From: an uncultured Prevotellaceae bacterium
GTDB taxonomy: Bacteria; Bacteroidota; Bacteroidia; Bacteroidales; Bacteroidaceae
DNA: 8,736 bases
Assembly: GCA_946644025.1 (NCBI GenBank)
Contig: CAMPCG010000106.1
Coordinates: forward strand, 1-8,736
Reading direction: 5' to 3'
Shown here: positions 6,301-8,736 of the stretch, in pieces
How the letters are laid out: every line of letters starts with the position of its first letter
How positions within the stretch are numbered: position 1 is the first letter of the stretch
Notes under the pieces: generated by a model
The model's input: only the letters and a program-made list of their open reading frames with translations
Told to the model about the DNA's origin: nothing
Database searches by the model: none
Position numbers and translations under genes: made by a program

Positions 6301-7812
6301 GCTCAGGTGCTTGTCGGCGTAGGAGGCAGCCAGGTCTATGTGCTGATACTCGTAACCATTGTAGGCAAAGCGGCTCAGCGTGCCTTCGGCGTTGACGCCT
6401 GGCTTGCCGCCCTTGGGCCAGTAGCCGTCAAAGTCGAGACTCATGGCCGCTACGCCAAACCTTTCGTCGGCCAACAGCTTGTCCAGTTGCAGGCTGCTGC
6501 TTTCTACGTGGCCGCTGAAGTTCTGCTGCTGGTCCATGTCGAGTTGCAGGTCAACGTCGCCAACGGCTGCCGACAACTGCACGTTGCCACTGACGCCGCT
6601 GCCTATGCCTTCAGCTTCGCCCGACAGACTGACGTTGCCCAGACGCAGCAACGCGTCGGGCAGGGAGAACTGTCGCCCAAGCAGGGCCAGGTGGCCCTCG
6701 GTAAGCAGCAGGCGGTCCAGCTTCAGTTGCCAGACGGGTGTCTGGTCCCAGCGGTGAATGAAGCCGTTGGCAGCCAGCCGGAAGCTGCCTTCCTCGTCGC
6801 TGGCAGAGAGGCTGTGCAGGTTGATGCTGTTGGCCGTTCCGCTGAAGGAAACGGCCAGCTTGAGGTCTTTAGGCAATTCTTTTACGACGGGGTGTAAACT
6901 CGTTAGGTCAGAAGAGGTTATGTGCGACTCCTCAATGGTTCCGCGATAGGCCAGCGACTCCTTCAGTAGAGTGCCGTCCTCAATGCGGTAAGTAGCCGTC
7001 ACGTCGCCTAAGGTGAGTCTAGAGTCGGGCAGCTGGAGTTGGAAGTCGCGGAGTATGGCCTGGCGCGGCGAGCCCTCAATGTGTAGGCTAAGCTGCTTGA
7101 CCTGCAGGCCTGACTGTTCGCGGAAGGAGAGCTTCTTGATGTTCAGGTTGAGCGAGTCGTCACGCAGTGCCTTGAGCACCAGGTGGGCGCTGATGTCGCT
7201 GACGTTCAGGTGGCGCGGGTTGAGCTGGCCGTCAGTAGGAGCCGCGTCGCGCTGGTCGTAGCTCAGGCTGCTGTGGCGCATGATGAGCGAGTTGATGCGC
7301 AGGTCGAGCGGGGTGTGACTGGTCGTGTCGCGCGAGGCCAGAGAGTCGAGCGCAAACTGGTAGTTGCCGACGGCTGTGGCGCTGTCCTTATAGAGCTTGA
7401 TGTGGGTACCGAAGAGCTGAGCAGTAGAGATGGAGACGCGCCCTTCGGTAAGAGGCAGCAAGTCAACCTTGGCCGAGAGGCGCGAAGCCCTGAGCAGTTC
7501 CTCCTGCTGCTGGTCAAGAATGACCACGTCGTCAAGGATGATGCGGTTCAGAAAGCCTACGTCAACTCGACCCACGCTAACTGTCGTACCCAGCTTTTCT
7601 GACAGCACCTTAGCCACTTGCCAGCCAAGAAACTGTTGAAACTGCGTAGCGTGAGTCAGCACAGTCAGGAGCAGGAAGAGGCCCAACAAGGACCACAATA
7701 CTCCGCTAATTATCTTCTTGTATTTCTTGATACGCTTAAATTTTGAGGCAAAATTAATCAATTTTCTCGGTTCATAAGCAAGTTTTTGCCTGTTTTTCTT
7801 TTTAATATACAT
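3310..7812 (-). CDS. tamB: TamB-family translocation/assembly module protein (DUF490), inner-membrane anchored
   Basis: This 1,500-residue protein has one N-terminal membrane segment (about residues 34-52, after a Lys/Arg-rich cytosolic start), then a very long periplasmic stretch of repeating beta strands (alternating hydrophobic residues, SLDLSAR- and LNVSDF-type strands). That is the AsmA/TamB bridge-like architecture, built to span the periplasm. The C-terminal TamB domain (roughly residue 1000 onward) includes NFQQGGTIVFGGAPFDAQLNL near 1235, VLYLLGIGRFYP near 1325 and GRLLNNRLLINGQFGYRD near 1410. Family members act in anterograde phospholipid transport or outer-membrane protein assembly, usually with an Omp85 partner (TamA/BamA-type), which is not in this window. 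The frame extends to an ATG at 7857, but Met at 7812 gives a normal Lys-rich start and leaves room for the divergent nqrA promoter. Residues about 1128-1155 are encoded by an inserted inverted-repeat pair. The start choice is likely but not proven. Confidence 0.93.
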   Translation of the reverse strand: MYIKKKNRQKLAYEPRKLINFASKFKRIKKYKKIISGVLWSLLGLFLLLTVLTHATQFQQFLGWQVAKVLSEKLGTTVSVGRVDVGFLNRIILDDVVILDQQQEELLRASRLSAKVDLLPLTEGRVSISTAQLFGTHIKLYKDSATAVGNYQFALDSLASRDTTSHTPLDLRINSLIMRHSSLSYDQRDAAPTDGQLNPRHLNVSDISAHLVLKALRDDSLNLNIKKLSFREQSGLQVKQLSLHIEGSPRQAILRDFQLQLPDSRLTLGDVTATYRIEDGTLLKESLAYRGTIEESHITSSDLTSLHPVVKELPKDLKLAVSFSGTANSINLHSLSASDEEGSFRLAANGFIHRWDQTPVWQLKLDRLLLTEGHLALLGRQFSLPDALLRLGNVSLSGEAEGIGSGVSGNVQLSAAVGDVDLQLDMDQQQNFSGHVESSSLQLDKLLADERFGVAAMSLDFDGYWPKGGKPGVNAEGTLSRFAYNGYEYQHIDLAASYADKHLSGTLTVDDPNIRLTAEGSWQDASLDLSARVADFHPAALNLTSKWPDASFAADLSAHFTATNVNDAVGSVELNHFTMLSSDRSYRLKKLSLVSGYDDEQRHFLALKSDFATAMLKGTFDYSTLAQSTANIVGSHLSTLPGLPPLKPTDNDFNFQLELLRSDWLQQLFGIPLSLDEPLLLSGYINDGQQTLSMMSSCPAFTYNEGKYSNLALHLGTQGDTLRCAADLVKHMDNGIPLTLALRSGAADNRLKASLAWDNHNNQQHMSGTLFTQSQFVEAADGTRRSIINILPSEIVMRDAAWQVAPAEIVYAANDISIDHFAIEHGQQHITIDGRASRSPADTISVDLLGVDVEYVLDLVNFHSVDFGGKATGVATVTSLFDNPVANAHLNVSDFTFEHGGMGVLDVKAAWDNQKKTIDLNAIVTSSPTAFTLVSGYIDPNGVGYIDLDMQATGTPIDFAHSFLHSFADRVVGKADGAVRLYGPLNDINMTGQLVADAELNVRQLNCTYTLRRDTINFIPDDIELHNMTAYDRDGHTALVNGYLHHRHLTRMTFDINVEAENFLAYDFHDFGDDTFYGTIYGSGSVAIQGRPGRITFDIDATPQPGTVFVYNVSTPDAITNQEFIEWEAPLSSPEGGTNVRQHGNVSPSGNEGGAGAVAAPSDIILNFLVNCTPDATIRLLMDSKTGDYITLNGSGAFRANYYNKGSMQIFGTYTVSQGTYNITIQELIKKNFNFQQGGTIVFGGAPFDAQLNLQAQTTVNGVSLSDLNVGRSFSNNTVRVNCLMNISGVANTPHVEFDLAMPTVSADEQQMIRSVINGQQEMNQQVLYLLGIGRFYPQTGNNATAEGQTQQSQTSLAMQSLLSGTLSSQINSLLKNVVNNNNWNFGANISTGDEGWNNAEYEGLISGRLLNNRLLINGQFGYRDRTTSATPSFIGDFDVRYLLTPNGSIAIKMYNQTNDRYFTRSSLNTQGLGFILKKDFSSLPDLFGIHRRDSLKNNR
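4348..4429. repeat. Inverted pair of GC-rich repeats inserted in frame within tamB
   Basis: The left arm (4348-4384) and right arm (4391-4429) are imperfect reverse complements around TGCTGG (4385-4390). Over the outer 26 bp I count three mismatches; the inner part is looser. The right arm also holds its own CCCCC-TC-GGGGG hairpin, and the left arm a CCCTGAGGG dyad. On the coding strand the pair encodes APLSSPEGG and VSPSGNEGGAG, a flexible loop between the conserved segments NQEFIEW and SDIILNFL, with the reading frame kept. Confidence 0.85.
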
Positions 7813-7821
7813 ATTTTTATG

Positions 7822-7829
7822 TAATTTTG
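7822..7829 (+). promoter_or_regulatory. Candidate Bacteroidetes -7 promoter element for nqrA
   Basis: TAATTTTG matches TAnnTTTG exactly, 40 bases before the nqrA ATG at 7870. Its end overlaps a small dyad, TTGCG-CC-CGCAA (7827-7838). Upstream is T-rich, but I see no good -33 TTTG at 19-21 bp. The element lies in the 57-bp gap between the divergent tamB and nqrA starts. Confidence 0.6.
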
Positions 7830-7869
7830 CGCCCGCAACACAAGATGCATCTATCAAATATTCAACAAT

Positions 7870-8736
7870 ATGGCAAATGTAATCAAGTTACGGAAAGGCT
7901 TGGACATTGAGCTGAAAGGCAAAGCAGAGGAGACAAAAATCCAGCTGAAGTCGAACGGGAAATACGCATTGGTGCCCGATGATTTCGAAGGAGTTGTCCC
8001 CAAAGTAGTAGTCAAGGAAGGCGATAAGGTCCTGGCTGGCGACGCTTTGTTCGTCAACAAGAACTACCCGAGCGTTAAGTTTGCCTCGCCCGTCAGCGGT
8101 ACAGTGACTGCTGTGGAGCGCGGTGAACGCAGAAAAGTGCTCAGCATACGGGTAGATGCTGATGCAAAACAGGAGTACAGGGACTTTGGCGTGAAGGACG
8201 TAGCCAAAATGACCGGTGAGGAAGTGAAGCAGCTGCTGCTGGACGCCGGTTTGTTTGGCTACATCGACCAGTTGCCGTACGCCGTTTCGACCAACCCCGA
8301 GACTGCACCGAAGGCCATCTTCGTCTCGGCCTTGCGCGACAAGCCGTTGGCCGGAAGCTTCGACTTTGAGGTCAAGGGGCAGGAGCAGGACTTCCTGACG
8401 GGCCTGACGGCACTCTCAAAGATGGCAAAGACCTACGTGGGCATTGGCACAGGCTCAACGCTCGAAGCTCAGCTCTCAGCGCTCAAGGGCGTAGAGGTAA
8501 CAGTCTTCGACGGCAAGTGTCCGGCTGGCAACGTCGGCGTTCAGGTGAACCACCTGGACCCCGTCAACAAGGGCGAGGTGGTATGGACCATCGGCGACCC
8601 CACCGTGGTACTCTTCATCGGACGTCTGCTCCGCACGGGCCACGTCGAGCTGAAGCGTACCGTAGCACTGGCAGGTAGCGAGGTCAGCAAGCCCGCCTAC
8701 GCCGACATGCTGGTAGGCCAGGAGCTGAACACGCTG
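7870..8736 (+). CDS. nqrA: Na+-translocating NADH:quinone reductase subunit A (3' truncated)
   Basis: The frame is open from ATG 7870 to the window end, giving 289 residues of a protein that is normally about 450. It starts MANVIKLRKGLDIELKGKAE, the usual NqrA opening, followed by the barrel-sandwich (lipoyl-like) region with VVVKEGDKVLAGDALFVNK and FASPVSGTVTAVERGERRKV (to about residue 95). Later NqrA segments are APKAIFVSALRDKPLA (about 148-163), FDGKCPAGNVGVQVNHLDPV (215-234) and the RTGHVELKRTVALAGSEV stretch (256-273). NqrA is the cytoplasmic-side subunit of the respiratory complex that couples NADH oxidation to Na+ export and helps form the quinone site. nqrB to nqrF are expected downstream, outside the window. 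A -7 promoter match lies 40 bases upstream, suggesting a roughly 35-base leader. No frameshift or missing block is visible in the part present. Confidence 0.96.
   Translation, partial: MANVIKLRKGLDIELKGKAEETKIQLKSNGKYALVPDDFEGVVPKVVVKEGDKVLAGDALFVNKNYPSVKFASPVSGTVTAVERGERRKVLSIRVDADAKQEYRDFGVKDVAKMTGEEVKQLLLDAGLFGYIDQLPYAVSTNPETAPKAIFVSALRDKPLAGSFDFEVKGQEQDFLTGLTALSKMAKTYVGIGTGSTLEAQLSALKGVEVTVFDGKCPAGNVGVQVNHLDPVNKGEVVWTIGDPTVVLFIGRLLRTGHVELKRTVALAGSEVSKPAYADMLVGQELNTL

Noticed and set aside
7813..7857. tamB start at ATG 7857 (15 extra residues)
   Set aside because: Met at 7812 gives the usual Lys-rich cytosolic start before the membrane segment. The extra 15 residues overlap the nqrA leader and promoter. 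It cannot be excluded outright.
1..8736. A new defence, toxin or biosynthetic system
   Set aside because: All five identifiable genes fall in known housekeeping or envelope families. The only unexplained structure is the set of small repeats.

Overview
The window looks like chromosomal DNA from a moderately GC-rich member of the Bacteroidales, most likely Prevotellaceae-like. The signs are: a prs product of the Bacteroides/Prevotella type; a TlpA-type thioredoxin lipoprotein with a DUF4369-like N-terminus; a 1,500-residue TamB; a Na+-NQR locus; two exact matches to the Bacteroidetes -7 promoter element (TAnnTTTG) placed just before start codons; and little Shine-Dalgarno sequence. The genus call is an inference.

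Layout. Bases 1-60 are the last 19 codons of an unidentified plus-strand gene. A strong bidirectional terminator follows (90-124), plus a second small hairpin (140-160). Four genes then run leftwards on the minus strand, in transcription order: tamB (7812 to 3310), a ThiE/TenI-family gene (2966 to 2358), prs (2269 to 1277) and a thiol-disulfide oxidoreductase lipoprotein gene (1270 to 173). The last two are 6 bp apart and surely cotranscribed. The ThiE-like gene has its own candidate promoter. On the right, nqrA starts at 7870 on the plus strand, divergent from tamB, and runs off the window end.

The genes are housekeeping or envelope genes and do not form one pathway: PRPP synthesis (prs), a thiamin-type TIM barrel, periplasmic redox or thiol chemistry (TlpA-like), envelope lipid transport or outer-membrane assembly (TamB), and the Na+-pumping NADH:quinone reductase (NqrA). 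I see no defence, CRISPR, phage or biosynthetic system, and no intact transposase.

The unusual content is small repeats. Three unrelated GC-rich repeat families each occur as a head-to-head (inverted) pair. (1) A 31-bp element with the palindromic core CCCCCTAACTTAGGGGG has one copy inside the prs reading frame, encoding PPNLGG, and one copy ending on the stop codon of the ThiE-like gene. (2) A 37-39-bp element pair is inserted in frame in tamB and encodes a Gly/Ser/Pro-rich loop. (3) A heptad-based (CTCGTAC/CTCGCAC) inverted repeat lies just behind tamB. Next to the third is a fourth element, five tandem 22-bp units that are each a dyad. The in-frame palindromes inside essential or conserved genes are the observation most worth following up.
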